NCBI RefSeq assembly: GCF_013282155.1
Contig: NZ_BLWI01000008.1
Span: 186,001-250,000 of the forward strand
From: Sulfitobacter sp. HGT1
GTDB taxonomy: Bacteria > Pseudomonadota > Alphaproteobacteria > Rhodobacterales > Rhodobacteraceae
Direction: 5' to 3'
Length of the DNA stretch: 64,000 nucleotides
The position numbers were made by a program, and so were the translations under genes. The notes under the pieces are model-generated. The model worked only from the letters and a program-made list of their open reading frames with translations. It had not been told where the DNA came from and ran no database searches. Position 1 is the first letter of the stretch. Each line of letters opens with the position of its first letter. Shown in pieces: positions 1-9,050 of the stretch.

Positions 1-1099
1 TAACGCCTTCTTGAATGGTTCTCGTAAGGGACTTGAAGTCTTCAAGCGTCGTCGAAAGTTGCCGCCCTCCAATACCATCTTGTTCTGTAATCGACTGCGT
101 CATGACGGATTGGGTTATGACCAGCTCTCCGACTAAATTGATCAACTCGTCAACCAAATCCAGATCAACACGAACAGTCGCTTTCGGCGCAGCACTTATT
201 GCACTTCTAATTGCAGATGGCTCCGCAGAATGAACCTCCCCGGCTGGGTCAGGAGCAGCGTTTGGTTTTTCCATAGTAGGAGTGCTAGCAGGATGCTTTG
301 AAACGCTTTCTATCGGTGCGGAAACGGTTATATCGGCAACTTTGCTCGAAATTTCAATCTTTGCATATGGTTCCGAAAACTCGAATATCTCAAGAATTTC
401 ACTCTCAGATTGATTGGTCGAGAGAACCAGGTGCCACTCTATAGCTGGCTCAGCTTGATCCCATTTGAAATCACGATCAAATTTACACTGGACTTCCAAG
501 ACGCCCAAGGTTGAAAGTTCCCGAAAGATTTGCACCGGTTCATGCCCATTAGCATAGAGATCCAGTGTTGGTTTGAAGTATATCTCGAAAACACTTCCGT
601 TGACATCTTCAACTGGCGGGAATTGCATCTCACCGCTTAATGCGAGCGGAGTAAATGCGGCGATACAGTCATCCTCTTCAGAAACACCCGCTCCAAATTT
701 CATTGACCCCGATAGTGCTGATAGGTCTTTTATCTTTGATTCTAACTCTGCGGCTATAGGCTCCACATTCTCAGCACCAAGCGAAACCAGATCTGTCAAA
801 TAGTCTGCAGACGTGAAGAAAGTATTTATAATTTTTTGGTTTAGAGTTAGTTTACCGCTGCGTAGCTCGTCCAAAATCGACTCATACGCGTGGGCAAATT
901 GCGTGATTGCATCTAATGAAAATGATGCAGCACCCCCTTTTACTGAATGAACCGCACGAAACATTCTATTAATTATTTCTGGATCAAGATTGGAAAAGTC
1001 CTCAGAGCCTTCAAGGGCGGTCAATCCATCAGTCAGATCTTCTAATTGCTCCTCACACTCCTGAAAGAACACCTGGCGAAGCTCAATAAGTGATGCCAT
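1..1099 (-). CDS. cheA: Chemotaxis histidine kinase CheA (3' part outside window)
   Basis: This is the N-terminal ~366 codons of CheA, reading off the left edge of the window. The first ~110 residues form an HPt domain whose phospho-accepting His51 lies in the motif AVHSVKGGAASF. A low-complexity linker follows, and then the start of the dimerisation (P3) domain with LVDELINLVGELVITQ. The kinase and CheW-like domains must lie beyond base 1. CheA autophosphorylates under MCP control and passes phosphate to CheY/CheB. The ATG at 1099 lies three bases beyond the cheY stop, so the two are co-transcribed. Codon use is AT-rich compared with the rest of the window. Recognition is from the HPt and P3 motifs. 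Confidence 0.93.
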   Translation of the reverse strand, partial: MASLIELRQVFFQECEEQLEDLTDGLTALEGSEDFSNLDPEIINRMFRAVHSVKGGAASFSLDAITQFAHAYESILDELRSGKLTLNQKIINTFFTSADYLTDLVSLGAENVEPIAAELESKIKDLSALSGSMKFGAGVSEEDDCIAAFTPLALSGEMQFPPVEDVNGSVFEIYFKPTLDLYANGHEPVQIFRELSTLGVLEVQCKFDRDFKWDQAEPAIEWHLVLSTNQSESEILEIFEFSEPYAKIEISSKVADITVSAPIESVSKHPASTPTMEKPNAAPDPAGEVHSAEPSAIRSAISAAPKATVRVDLDLVDELINLVGELVITQSVMTQSITEQDGIGGRQLSTTLEDFKSLTRTIQEGV

Positions 1100-1102
1100 T
1101 CC

Positions 1103-1471
1103 TCAGACCCTCGCAACGCGTCGTATTGCTGAAATAAGTGTCGTGTCATTGAATGGTTTTACAATCCAGCCTGTTGCGCCAATATTTCGGGCGCGATCCT
1201 TAAGTTCCGGGCTGCTTTCTGTACTTAGCACCAAAATGGGGACAGATGTTCCGCACACTCCGTTCCGGACGGCTTCAATCAATCCAAAGCCATCCATAAC
1301 CGGCATGTTAATATCTGTAATTATTACATCAGGCTTGTTTTCAATTACCTTATCTACACCGTCAGCGCCATCTTCTGCAGTTGTCACTAGAAATCCGGCC
1401 TCTTCCAATGTCAGGCGCAAGAGATCACGCATTGTGCGGGAGTCATCAACTGCTAAAATACTCAAGCTCAT
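1103..1471 (-). CDS. cheY: Single-domain response regulator CheY
   Basis: A 122-residue receiver domain with nothing attached, the usual CheY length. The acidic pair is at Asp9-Asp10, the phospho-acceptor is Asp53 in VIITDINMPVMDG, the switch Thr/Ser is in LVLSTE, and the conserved Lys sits in the motif VKPFN. It should receive phosphate from CheA and act on the flagellar motor or as a phosphate sink. Its start overlaps the stop of the upstream STAS gene by four bases (ATGA), indicating translational coupling. The sequence cannot show whether it is the motor-binding CheY or an accessory one. Confidence 0.92.
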   Translation of the reverse strand: MSLSILAVDDSRTMRDLLRLTLEEAGFLVTTAEDGADGVDKVIENKPDVIITDINMPVMDGFGLIEAVRNGVCGTSVPILVLSTESSPELKDRARNIGATGWIVKPFNDTTLISAIRRVARV

Positions 1472-1758
1472 GTTTTTTTTCCCTTTTCAAGAAGCTCCTG
1501 GGTCATCCCGAGCATTCTAAGATCATCTTCGAGACTTGAGGACACCTCGATCTGAAATTCGCATCCGGAATCCTCGCAAAACAACTTAAACCTTAGGAGA
1601 ATTTCCGCAGGAAAAGCCCCAATAGAAACAACCCTCCGAGCATCAATAGTGATATCAGAGCCCGCGCTTTCAGATAGTAGTTTTGCGAATTCTACAGCCA
1701 TTCCTGATTGTATTTTATCTGGAAGATCTATGGTTCTTTTATTCACATTATTCACCAA
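1468..1758 (-). CDS. STAS-domain protein of the chemotaxis operon
   Basis: A 96-residue protein matching a single STAS (anti-sigma-antagonist-like) fold. The motif DARRVVSIGAFPAEILL resembles the strand-helix segment that carries the phosphorylatable Ser/Thr in SpoIIAA-type proteins. Here the serine in VVSIGA is the candidate position. It overlaps cheY by 4 bases and cheD by 11 bases, so it is an integral operon member. STAS proteins are not core chemotaxis components. Its role could be protein-protein regulation of CheA or of another kinase, but this is inference from domain and position only. Confidence 0.75.
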   Translation of the reverse strand: MVNNVNKRTIDLPDKIQSGMAVEFAKLLSESAGSDITIDARRVVSIGAFPAEILLRFKLFCEDSGCEFQIEVSSSLEDDLRMLGMTQELLEKGKKT

Positions 1759-2323
1759 AAAACATAATTTCTTCTTTAGTTTCTAGCGGAGTGGAAGATA
1801 TATTAGCTTCGGCTTCGCAATCATAAATTAGCCGTTGACTAACCTGCCCGGTGGAAGGGTTGAATCGTATTGCTCGGGCATGCTCACCGCCCAAGCTGCA
1901 CGCAATGATCGGAAAACCTTCCATATCTAGAAATTTTGTTGCAAATTCACAATTCTTTATCCCAATATGCCCCATTATTCCGGACATGGTGGCTCCACCA
2001 AAGACTTTCGCTTGCAATTGTGATTTTCTCGCGCCAAGCTTTAATAGACCATTAATTAATACTTCCATTGCATATGCCCCGTATCTTTCCGAATTTGTGT
2101 CGCGATCTGACCCTGTTGCGAGCAGAAAATGGTTCATTCCACCTACTTTTAAAACTGGATCATATAGACAGGTCGCCACACAAGAGCCCAATAATGTCTT
2201 CACAATTACATTAGGGGAATTACTTACGTGAAACTCCCCCTGTGCGACAATAATTTCGTCTGACTTTACATCTCGCATTGGAGAGTCTGGCAAACTTAGC
2301 GACACTGAACGTTTCCTCCCCAT
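1748..2323 (-). CDS. cheD: Chemoreceptor glutamine deamidase CheD
   Basis: A 191-residue CheD. The family deamidates glutamines in MCP signalling domains and can bind CheC or CheY-P. The catalytic Cys48 lies in TLLGSCVATCLYD and the catalytic His65 in VGGMNHFLL; the 17-residue spacing equals that of the characterised Thermotoga enzyme. A 30-residue N-terminal extension precedes the core. It lies between an MCP gene and the STAS-cheY-cheA genes, which matches its expected substrate. No CheC is present in the window. Codon use is AT-rich like the downstream genes. Confidence 0.93.
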   Translation of the reverse strand: MGRKRSVSLSLPDSPMRDVKSDEIIVAQGEFHVSNSPNVIVKTLLGSCVATCLYDPVLKVGGMNHFLLATGSDRDTNSERYGAYAMEVLINGLLKLGARKSQLQAKVFGGATMSGIMGHIGIKNCEFATKFLDMEGFPIIACSLGGEHARAIRFNPSTGQVSQRLIYDCEAEANISSTPLETKEEIMFFGE

Positions 2324-2350
2324 GGCCCAAACGGCGTGATAATTTTGAAT

Positions 2351-4879
2351 TTAAAAGTCTGTCCATGTACCTGACACAGAGTTCACAAGTTGATTTGATA
2401 TTGGCGTATTTGGCCTTTTTTCACTTTCTTTCGGCTTTTCGATCTTCACGACCTTGGCACTTTTAGTGCCATAGGCGACGGATTTTTCAGCCAATTGAAA
2501 GTGGTTTAGGGTCTCGACCAAGGCAACTGCTTCTCTTTTTAGAGCTTCGCTTGCAGCGGTCGTTTCTTCTAATCTTGCTGCATTTTGCTGCGTAGACTGA
2601 TCAAGTTTTGTAACGGAACTATTGATCTCTTCCAGGTTCAGCGATTGTTGCTGGGCGGAAGTCGCTATTTCTGAAACTTGCATCGATATATCATGAACTG
2701 AATTTGCGATCTCTTGAAGAGAACTGCCTGTTTCACCAACGAGATCCACACCAATTTTCACTTGAGCAACTGACTTCGCAATAAGTCCGTTTATTTCAGT
2801 CGCCGCTTCGGAAGATCGCTGTGCAAGGGCTCTCACTTCAGATGCAACAACGGCGAAACCTCTACCTGCTTCACCAGCCCTCGCGGCCTCGACCCCTGCG
2901 TTCAATGCCAATAGGTTTGTTTGAAATGCGATATCATCGATTACCTTGATTATGGATGCTACTTTTTTGGAGGACGTTGAGATTTCATCCATTGCGGTCA
3001 CAGTCTTCAAGACAACTACACCGCTTTTTTCGGCATTGTTTTGCGCCTCTGAAACGATTGCATTGGCTTTTTGAGCACCTTCTGCGGTTCCTCGAACAGC
3101 GGCTGTCAATTCGTCCAGCGCGGCAGCGGCCTGTTCCAAGGTAGCTGCCGTCCCCTCAGATCGACGCGAAAGGACCTCAGTTGTGCCGCTAATATCTTGG
3201 GATTCATTTCGGATTGTTTCAGCGCGATCGGCAATTCCCCTTAACGCCTGGCACATTTGACCGATTGCGCTGTTATAGTCCTGCCTCAGTTCCTCGTAAC
3301 GGTCGGCAAATGGTTCAGACAGGTCGACATGCAGGTGGCCATCGCGCAGACGTTTGAATGCAACACGCAGGGCATTGACGACTTTCGCCCGCTCCTCGTT
3401 CAGCTCCGCACGTTCCCACTGGGCTTTTTCGGCGGCATGTTCGACTTCGGTGATATCGCGACCAAGCAAGATCAGACGGTAGGGCTTCTGGTCGGTCCCA
3501 ATGACCGAAGTAATGCTGCCTTCAACAATAACGTCACACCCATCGGCACCCTGAAAACGCATTTTCCCAACGAAGGAACGGTCTTTTTTGAGTGTCTCAT
3601 TCAGTTCTTCGAGGTCGCTCGAGATCAGGGAGGTCAATGTAGTGACGCCTGTCGGCTCAGTCCTTTTGATCGTAGCACTGAAAATTTCATTGGCGTCGAG
3701 CAGATTGCCATCCGGTGAAAACTCGGCGCGCAGTTGCGTTGTGTTCAGTTCGTTAATGAGTGCCGTATTTTTCCAGACATTCGTTACGTCCTGCCATTCT
3801 AGAACAAATCCGATTTTCTGATTGTCACTACCGTGTATCGCTTTGATTTTCATCGATATACGGACATCGTCCATAGAGATTATGGTCTCAAACGCCTCGC
3901 CATTTGAACCAATGTGATCCATCTTTTCCGCAGGGTTCGAGCCAAAGAAATCTAGCGGCTTTCCGACCAGATTTCTTGCGTCAAAATGTGGGAAACAGTT
4001 TTGAAATTGCTCGTTCCGGATTTTGCACATGTCTTCGAATGCCGGGTTGACCGCAAAGATCACGCCATTTTGGTCCGCGAGCACCAAAGCCGCCGAAGAA
4101 CTATTGAAAGCCTCACGCTTAAAGCTTGCATCGCGGGCACCTGCGGCAGCGGCTTCCAGCTCTGCGCGAAGATGGTCGACCGCCTTTCCCGTTATACCGA
4201 ATTCATCGGACCGCGAGGCACTGGCAACTTCTGTTGTAAACTCGCCAAGCCGTAACGCTTCCACTGTTTTGGTGAGCGCCGACATCGGTTTTAGTATTAT
4301 GCCATGGAATGCTAGGATTGTTGCGCCAACCGCCAGAAACCCGGCAACGGCAGCGGCAATCAATGACTTTATCTGTGTGGCTTCCAGAAAATCGGCAAGG
4401 GGCCCCAACGACCAGCGCATTCCAAATGCGCCGACATTTCGCGCTTTTCCATACATGAGCGGAAATGCGAGTACCTTTTCGTTTGGTAAGTTTATGTGAC
4501 TGTCCGCACCAAGAGCACTGCGTGCGAAGTTGGCCAATGTTTCATCAGGGTTGGGGCCGTGCTTTGCAATGATTGCCCCTTCGGCCCCCACAACGACAAA
4601 GCTGATATAAGAGGTTTCAACCCCTTCTTCGAATTGACCCAATAGCCCATCAATATCCCCATATTTTTCGAATGCGACAGGGGCAGGCAACGCGCTGGCA
4701 AGCAATTTTCCCTGGCCTTCGGCTTGTTTGGCCAAGGATTCACTTGCCAGATGCCCAAGCGAACTGTTCTGCAACATCAGCAGTGGCAGGACCACGACCG
4801 AGATCGATAGAACCACAGCAAAGGCAAACTTTGTTGCGACTGACCTGAAAATGCTCACGCGCTTTGGCATCGACGACAT
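2351..4879 (-). CDS. Methyl-accepting chemotaxis protein with PAS domains
   Basis: An 842-residue chemoreceptor. The start is placed at the ATG preceded by GGAG seven bases upstream; an in-frame start 90 bases earlier would overlap the upstream gene. Transmembrane helix 1 spans about residues 18-36, followed by a short ~130-residue periplasmic sensor and helix 2 at about 171-196. A HAMP segment, two PAS-like segments and a signalling domain follow, with the conserved hairpin tip [19 protein letters not shown]. No CheR/CheB-binding pentapeptide is visible at the C-terminus, which ends GTWTDF. The sensor half is GC-rich while the signalling half is AT-rich, so the gene looks compositionally mosaic. 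Confidence 0.93.
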   Translation of the reverse strand: MSSMPKRVSIFRSVATKFAFAVVLSISVVVLPLLMLQNSSLGHLASESLAKQAEGQGKLLASALPAPVAFEKYGDIDGLLGQFEEGVETSYISFVVVGAEGAIIAKHGPNPDETLANFARSALGADSHINLPNEKVLAFPLMYGKARNVGAFGMRWSLGPLADFLEATQIKSLIAAAVAGFLAVGATILAFHGIILKPMSALTKTVEALRLGEFTTEVASASRSDEFGITGKAVDHLRAELEAAAAGARDASFKREAFNSSSAALVLADQNGVIFAVNPAFEDMCKIRNEQFQNCFPHFDARNLVGKPLDFFGSNPAEKMDHIGSNGEAFETIISMDDVRISMKIKAIHGSDNQKIGFVLEWQDVTNVWKNTALINELNTTQLRAEFSPDGNLLDANEIFSATIKRTEPTGVTTLTSLISSDLEELNETLKKDRSFVGKMRFQGADGCDVIVEGSITSVIGTDQKPYRLILLGRDITEVEHAAEKAQWERAELNEERAKVVNALRVAFKRLRDGHLHVDLSEPFADRYEELRQDYNSAIGQMCQALRGIADRAETIRNESQDISGTTEVLSRRSEGTAATLEQAAAALDELTAAVRGTAEGAQKANAIVSEAQNNAEKSGVVVLKTVTAMDEISTSSKKVASIIKVIDDIAFQTNLLALNAGVEAARAGEAGRGFAVVASEVRALAQRSSEAATEINGLIAKSVAQVKIGVDLVGETGSSLQEIANSVHDISMQVSEIATSAQQQSLNLEEINSSVTKLDQSTQQNAARLEETTAASEALKREAVALVETLNHFQLAEKSVAYGTKSAKVVKIEKPKESEKRPNTPISNQLVNSVSGTWTDF

Positions 4880-4901
4880 CTGGTTCTCCAAATCTGGGGG
4901 A

Positions 4902-5480
4902 TTAATTAAATGCTGCGGCATCGACGCCGAAAGTAACCGCCCCGACAGGGAACCTGGTGGCCGGGTCAACGAGCGTCAAAGAAATCTGTTGCTGATAAAT
5001 ATTTGCAGATTCATCAAATTCGATTTCACCTTCGTGAACGGCCCCGGGCCCTTTCGGGAAGGTTTCGGAAAACTTTTCCTCATCCCCTTGCCAGTAATCC
5101 GACGTGATGTTGCTGACGGCCGCATTCAGACCAGTGGCATCCATAACAATGATTTCAGTGATGCGACCGCCCGATTCATCAACCATCATGCGCAGGTAAT
5201 CCGACGCCGCGGAATTGGCGATCGCGTTGATCAAACTTGGGTCTTTCGTGCCGATTTCAGAACGCCAGACCTCGTCTTTAGCCAGAATTTCTGACTCCTT
5301 CAGGTTCATGTTGAGGTGGTTGCTGAGCGCGAGCGCACCCCAAATCAAACTTTCATTCGCAAGGATTTCGAGCTTGACTTGAACATATGCGACGGCATTT
5401 TCCTCTGCCGCGTTGGCGGCAAAGGCCGGCATACCCGCACATCCCAAGGCAAGAGCTAACGCGTACGTCACATTATTCAT
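4902..5480 (-). CDS. Periplasmic sensor-like protein encoded upstream of the MCP
   Basis: A 192-residue protein with a signal peptide (hydrophobic core about residues 5-22, cleavage near AFA-ANA). The mature part resembles a PDC/Cache-type sensor module: an N-terminal helix, then an alpha/beta segment with [17 protein letters not shown] and a closing strand with [10 protein letters not shown]. There is no transmembrane anchor apart from the signal sequence. It is the first gene of the chemotaxis operon, 22 bases upstream of the MCP, so it probably binds a ligand in the periplasm and presents it to that receptor. That role is inferred from fold resemblance and position. Confidence 0.6.
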   Translation of the reverse strand: MNNVTYALALALGCAGMPAFAANAAEENAVAYVQVKLEILANESLIWGALALSNHLNMNLKESEILAKDEVWRSEIGTKDPSLINAIANSAASDYLRMMVDESGGRITEIIVMDATGLNAAVSNITSDYWQGDEEKFSETFPKGPGAVHEGEIEFDESANIYQQQISLTLVDPATRFPVGAVTFGVDAAAFN

Positions 5481-5564
5481 TTTGTAAGATCCCTATTGAA
5501 ACTGCCAATCCGATTGCTGGCCAGCCCCTTTAATAGGAAAAGTGTTTGCAAGCTCTTAATCCCA

Positions 5565-5579
5565 GCCGGAAATTCCGGC
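5565..5579. repeat. Short perfect inverted repeat upstream of the P-type ATPase
   Basis: Seven-base arms GCCGGAA and TTCCGGC surround a single A. The element sits in the 264-base gap between two divergently oriented genes, about 165 bases before the ATPase start. It could be an operator for either gene. No matching copy was noticed elsewhere in the window. Confidence 0.4.
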
Positions 5580-5744
5580 GGATTTTAATCGAACCCCCCA
5601 TCTATTACCCGATCCCGCAGCACCTGCCCGAAACTGCCGAGCAATGACCAGTCTATCTGGAGCACCAAAATAGCGGCACAGTGGTGGCAAGAGTTGTGGC
5701 GATTTCGCATTTGGAATAATGCCTGATAGGATGAGAAAAAGGAC

Positions 5745-7637
5745 ATGAAACCGATGCGCCTAAAGTTTGAAGATCGGCGCAAGACCATGCTCTTGGGACT
5801 GGCCACAGCGGGCCTGTTTTCGGGGCTGGCATTCTATCTGGCACAGATGGGAGATGTTGCGGACGCGCTGTGGTTCGCGGGGGTGCTTCCGGTCCTGCTG
5901 GCGCTTGTTATCGACATATTCCGCAGCCTGTCGCGCGGCGAGGTCGGCCTTGATGTTGTCGCGGCGCTGTCGATGACGGCTGCGTTGGTGTTCGGGGAAA
6001 CACTGGCGGCAGCGGTGGTCGCGGTCATGTATGCCGGCGGCACATTTCTGGAAAGCTTTGCCGAAGGCCGCGCCCGCCGCGAGATGCATAACCTGTTGTC
6101 ACGCGTGCCGCGCACCGCCATGCTGCACCGCAACGGTGGCCTCGAGGACGTCCCCCTTGACGAGATCAGGCCCAATGACCTGTTGTTGATACGCCAGGGC
6201 GACATCGTGCCGGTGGATGGAACGCTTGCCTCAGGTACCGCGTTTCTCGACACTTCGGCCCTGACCGGTGAATCCCTGCCGGCAAAACTATCCCGCGGCG
6301 CAGAGATCATGAGCGGGGCGACCAACGCCGGAGAGCCCTTTGATCTGGTCGCGATCCGCAGCGCAGAACACAGCACCTATGCCGGCATCGTCCGTCTGGT
6401 CGAAGAGGCGCAGCGGTCCAAGGCACCGATGGCGCGGCTGGCAGACCGCTGGTCGCTCGGGTTTCTGGCGGTGACCGTGACAATCGCCTTTGCGGCATGG
6501 TGGTTCACAGGTGACCCTATTCGCGCCGTCGCGGTGTTGGTCGTTGCAACGCCCTGCCCGCTCATTCTGGCCGTGCCCGTTGCTTTGGTCGCCGGGCTGT
6601 CGCGCGCAGCGCATTTCGGCATCCTGATCAAAGGCGCAGGCCCGCTCGAGACGATGGCGCGCATCCAAACGCTGATCGTGGACAAAACCGGTACGCTGAC
6701 CGATGGCCGTCCGCAGATCGTATCAATCAACTGCTGCCCGGGGTTCGAGGAAAACGACGTTCTTCGGCTTGCTGCATCGCTTGATCAGGCTTCCAAACAC
6801 CCCGTCGCACAGGCCGTCGTGCTGGCCGCAAGGGAACGCGGCATTGATTTGCCCGTGCCCTCCGACATGATCGAAGCGGCTGGCGAAGGCGTGATTGGCA
6901 CGGTCGAGGGCCGAAGGGTCATCGTTGGCGGTGATGATTTTGTCGCGACCCGGATCGGGCAGCGCGCAGGCAATCATTCGGCACTTGTTGCGGGGTCCGT
7001 TCTTGTGGCCGTGTCGGTTGACGGGCAGTTGGCGGGCCATCTGGTGATGGCCGATCCGCTGAGAAAAGAAACGGCTGCCATGCTCGCAGCGCTGCGCCGT
7101 CAGGGTGTTGCGCGGATTGTGCTGGCCACAGGCGACCGGAACGCAGTGGCGCAGACCATCACCAAGGGGCTTGGCCTTGACCGCATTCAGGCGAATTTGA
7201 CCCCGGATCAAAAGGTGGCGCTGGTGCTGGCCGAGCGTGCAAATGGCATGGTCATGATGGTCGGGGACGGCGTCAATGACGCACCCGCACTTGCGGCGGC
7301 AAACGTAGGCGTGGCGATGGGGGCCCGCGGGGCTGCCGCCTCGGCAGAGGCAGCCGATGTCGTGTTGCTGGTGGACCGCATTGACCGGCTTGGCCCCGGC
7401 ATTCAGATCGCAAAGGCCGCGCGCACGATCGCCCTGCAAAGCGTGGTCGTTGGCATCAGCCTCTCGGTTGCGGGTATGATCGCGGCGTCTTTTGGGTATC
7501 TGTCGCCCGTGCAGGGGGCCTTGCTGCAAGAGGTGATCGACCTGGCCGTAATTTTGAACGCGCTGCGGGCTTTGCGCATCTCACCAAGCGACCTATCGCC
7601 CCAAGACACCGCTTCGGACATCGACGCCATAGCGTAA
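5745..7637 (+). CDS. P1B-type heavy-metal ATPase lacking an N-terminal metal-binding domain
   Basis: A 630-residue metal-pumping P-type ATPase. Visible landmarks are the phosphatase loop TGES, the membrane metal-site motif TPC (T269-P270-C271), the phosphorylated Asp313 in DKTGTLTDG and the hinge GDGVNDAPAL near residues 507-516. The protein begins directly with transmembrane helices: there is no GMTCxxC or His-rich head. Most Cu and Zn/Cd pumps have CPC at the membrane site; TPC is typical of less-studied P1B groups linked to Ni or Fe. Metal specificity is therefore open. AAAGGA lies immediately before the ATG at 5745; an ATG at 5754 is better spaced and may be the true start. Confidence 0.88.
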   Translation: MKPMRLKFEDRRKTMLLGLATAGLFSGLAFYLAQMGDVADALWFAGVLPVLLALVIDIFRSLSRGEVGLDVVAALSMTAALVFGETLAAAVVAVMYAGGTFLESFAEGRARREMHNLLSRVPRTAMLHRNGGLEDVPLDEIRPNDLLLIRQGDIVPVDGTLASGTAFLDTSALTGESLPAKLSRGAEIMSGATNAGEPFDLVAIRSAEHSTYAGIVRLVEEAQRSKAPMARLADRWSLGFLAVTVTIAFAAWWFTGDPIRAVAVLVVATPCPLILAVPVALVAGLSRAAHFGILIKGAGPLETMARIQTLIVDKTGTLTDGRPQIVSINCCPGFEENDVLRLAASLDQASKHPVAQAVVLAARERGIDLPVPSDMIEAAGEGVIGTVEGRRVIVGGDDFVATRIGQRAGNHSALVAGSVLVAVSVDGQLAGHLVMADPLRKETAAMLAALRRQGVARIVLATGDRNAVAQTITKGLGLDRIQANLTPDQKVALVLAERANGMVMMVGDGVNDAPALAAANVGVAMGARGAAASAEAADVVLLVDRIDRLGPGIQIAKAARTIALQSVVVGISLSVAGMIAASFGYLSPVQGALLQEVIDLAVILNALRALRISPSDLSPQDTASDIDAIA

Positions 7638-7662
7638 TAAAGGTGATGCTGATCAACGGATT

Positions 7663-7676
7663 ATGATCCAGATCAA
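7663..7676 (+). promoter_or_regulatory. FNR/FnrL-like box upstream of the permease gene
   Basis: ATGAT-CCAG-ATCAA matches the FNR consensus TTGAT-N4-ATCAA at nine of ten positions. It ends 47 bases before the permease ATG and lies in the gap after the ATPase gene. It suggests oxygen-dependent activation of the permease-thioredoxin pair. The box is short, so chance occurrence cannot be excluded. Confidence 0.5.
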
Positions 7677-7723
7677 TAAGTTTGACGCCCGCATGTGCAA
7701 AGACCCCAGTGAGGGAATTATGC

Positions 7724-8722
7724 ATGAACGTCTTTGGCTGGATAAATGACCAACTGCTTCGGATGCAATGGCTGGCCGATCTGGTCTCGGCGGCCGTGTC
7801 GGCCACCGGGCTTGATCCGGCATCGCGCATCGGCGGGTCGGTCCATTTCTTTGTCTATGACGTCATCAAGATTTTCATCCTGCTTTCGGTCCTGATCTTC
7901 TCGATCTCACTGGTCCAAAGCTATTTCCCACCCGAACGCACGCGCCGCATTCTAGGGGGGCGTTCTGGGATCGGGGCCAATATCCTTGCCGCACTGCTTG
8001 GCACCATCACGCCGTTTTGCTCGTGCTCGTCGATCCCGCTGTTCATCGGCTTTACGGCGGCGGGGCTGCCCTTGGCAATTACGTTTTCATTCCTGATCTC
8101 GTCACCGCTGGTGGATCTGGCCTCGGTGATCCTGCTGGCGTCGATCTTCAACTGGTCCGTCGCACTGGTCTATGTGTTCGTGGGGCTTGTGGTTGCGGTG
8201 GTCGGCGGCACGTTGATCGGACGCGCAGGCATGGAGGATCAGGTGGCCGAATTTGTGCGCACCGCACCCGTGCACGATATGAGCGAAACCATGACCTGGC
8301 CAAAGCGCCTGAACTACGCCCGCGACCAGCTGTCAGAGATCATCCACCGGGTCTGGCTTTATGTGCTGATCGGCGTGGGCATCGGTGCCGCCATCCATAA
8401 CTGGGTGCCTGAATCCGTGATCAGCGGCCTTTTGGGTCAGGATAAATGGTGGTCGGTTCCCGTTGCCACAATCATCGGTGTGCCCATGTACGCCGACATC
8501 TTCGGGACGCTGCCCATCGCAGAAGCCCTGATCGGCAAAGGCGTCGGCCTTGGCACGGTGCTTGCCTTCATGATGGCCGTAACCGCGCTGTCGCTCCCGT
8601 CGATCATCATGCTCAAGCGGGTGGTAAAGCTGCCGCTATTGGCGCTGTTCCTTGTGGTCGTCACGGGCGGCATTCTGGGCATCGGCGTTCTTTTTAACGC
8701 AATAACACATTGGTTCATCTGA
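7724..8722 (+). CDS. Permease of the YraQ/ArsP (PF03773) type
   Basis: A 332-residue polytopic membrane protein with about eight to ten helices. The signature stretch TPFCSCSSIPLFIG and the following GLPLAITFSFLISSPL are characteristic of the permease family that includes YraQ and the organoarsenical exporter ArsP. The paired cysteines in FCSCSS are retained and could bind a soft metal or metalloid. The ATG at 7724 is preceded by GAGG; an in-frame start 42 bases upstream is less likely. It follows a metal ATPase and is followed 13 bases later by a thioredoxin-like gene, a known family pairing. The substrate is unknown. Confidence 0.85.
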   Translation: MNVFGWINDQLLRMQWLADLVSAAVSATGLDPASRIGGSVHFFVYDVIKIFILLSVLIFSISLVQSYFPPERTRRILGGRSGIGANILAALLGTITPFCSCSSIPLFIGFTAAGLPLAITFSFLISSPLVDLASVILLASIFNWSVALVYVFVGLVVAVVGGTLIGRAGMEDQVAEFVRTAPVHDMSETMTWPKRLNYARDQLSEIIHRVWLYVLIGVGIGAAIHNWVPESVISGLLGQDKWWSVPVATIIGVPMYADIFGTLPIAEALIGKGVGLGTVLAFMMAVTALSLPSIIMLKRVVKLPLLALFLVVVTGGILGIGVLFNAITHWFI

Positions 8723-8735
8723 AAGGAACATTGTC

Positions 8736-8981
8736 ATGATCATCAAAATACTCGGCTCGGGCTGCAAAAAGTGTCTGGCACTTGAGGAAAATGTAAAAGC
8801 CGCCGTCGCAAAGGCGGGGCGTGATGCAGAAATCTCCAAGGTGACAGATATGGCCGAGATCGCCAGCTATGGCGTGATGTCCACGCCGGCCCTTGTTGTC
8901 GACGACAAGCTGGTTTCCGCAGGCAAGGTCCTGAGCGCGGATGACATCGGTGTCTGGCTGTGGAGCGGTTCGCTGCCGTAA
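8736..8981 (+). CDS. Thioredoxin-like mini-protein (redox-active disulfide protein 2 type)
   Basis: An 81-residue thioredoxin fold with the redox motif CKKC at residues 10-13 (GSGCKKCLALEEN) and the cis-proline segment MSTPALVVDDK. There is no signal peptide, so it acts in the cytoplasm. Proteins of this small family are commonly encoded next to YraQ/ArsP permeases, as here, where the gap is 13 bases with AAAGGA before the ATG. A likely job is thiol-disulfide exchange with the permease or its substrate. The family is recognised from the motif and length; the partnership is inferred from operon structure. Confidence 0.85.
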   Translation: MIIKILGSGCKKCLALEENVKAAVAKAGRDAEISKVTDMAEIASYGVMSTPALVVDDKLVSAGKVLSADDIGVWLWSGSLP

Positions 8982-9050
8982 AACCCGTAGGCTAAGACAA
9001 GCTCTCTCGGGGCCAAATGCAGCATGCGGTTTTTTCGTAACGCGGCCCCG

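Noticed and set aside
9008-9050. CGGGGCC/GGCCCCG inverted repeat between convergent genes
   Set aside because: Arms are only seven bases with a 29-base loop; too weak to call a terminator.
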